This document shows, piece by piece, positions 5,001 through 5,012 of a DNA stretch of 5,012 nucleotides (its first letter is position 1; every line of letters starts with the position of its first letter). The stretch is from UBA12191 sp009937185 (GTDB lineage Bacteria; Planctomycetota; UBA8108; UBA1146). Location of the stretch: positions 1 through 5,012 of the forward strand of contig CALJGL010000021.1 in NCBI GenBank assembly GCA_938075155.1, in the 5' to 3' direction. The notes below the pieces were generated by a model. The model worked only from the letters and a program-made list of their open reading frames with translations, did not search any database and was not told the DNA's origin. Made by a program: the position numbers and the translations under genes.

Positions 5001-5012
5001 GAAGGGGGCCCG

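Overview
The window looks like chromosomal DNA from a bacterium, most likely a marine or environmental planctomycete or a close relative. The main clue is the first gene, whose paired calcium-binding (dockerin-type) repeats ending in a Gly/Pro-rich, Asp- and Cys-containing tail are typical of secreted planctomycetal proteins. The assignment is an inference; there is no rRNA or other marker. All supported genes lie on the + strand and most carry clear Shine-Dalgarno sites. I see no insertion sequence, CRISPR array, tRNA or rRNA.

Layout. (1) Positions 3-596: the 3' end of a secreted protein with two dockerin-type/EF-hand-like repeats, cut by the window edge. It is followed by two small hairpins and a textbook Rho-independent terminator (707-740). 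(2) 804-1490: a HAD-superfamily hydrolase with a strong ribosome site. (3) 1570-2244: a carboxylesterase/lysophospholipase-type alpha/beta hydrolase that must use a TTG start. It sits 79 bases after the HAD gene with no terminator between, so the two may be co-transcribed. (4) 2245-2395: a 151-base spacer with a hairpin at the esterase stop, two 10-bp palindromes exactly 22 bp apart (operator-like), a GC-rich hairpin, and a possible small ORF whose stop overlaps the next start. (5) 2396-4441: a beta-oxidation fusion enzyme with 3-hydroxyacyl-CoA dehydrogenase first and enoyl-CoA hydratase second, the reverse of the FadB/FadJ order. A 16-bp perfect-stem terminator follows. (6) 4442-4788: a 347-base gap with a possible promoter and several hairpins, reading as a long structured leader. 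(7) 4789-4977: a 62-residue single-histone-fold protein, a bacterial histone, with its own ribosome site and apparently its own transcription unit.

The most notable item is the bacterial histone: its loop-2/helix-3 region keeps the archaeal-histone R-K-T...D pattern at the same residue numbers as HMfB, while helix 3 is nearly absent. The second is the dehydrogenase half of the fusion enzyme, which aligns without gaps to the human enzyme's catalytic Ser, His and Glu but has Asp where the fourth catalytic residue is Asn. The esterase and the beta-oxidation enzyme could both act in acyl/lipid breakdown, but nothing in the sequence proves a joint pathway.
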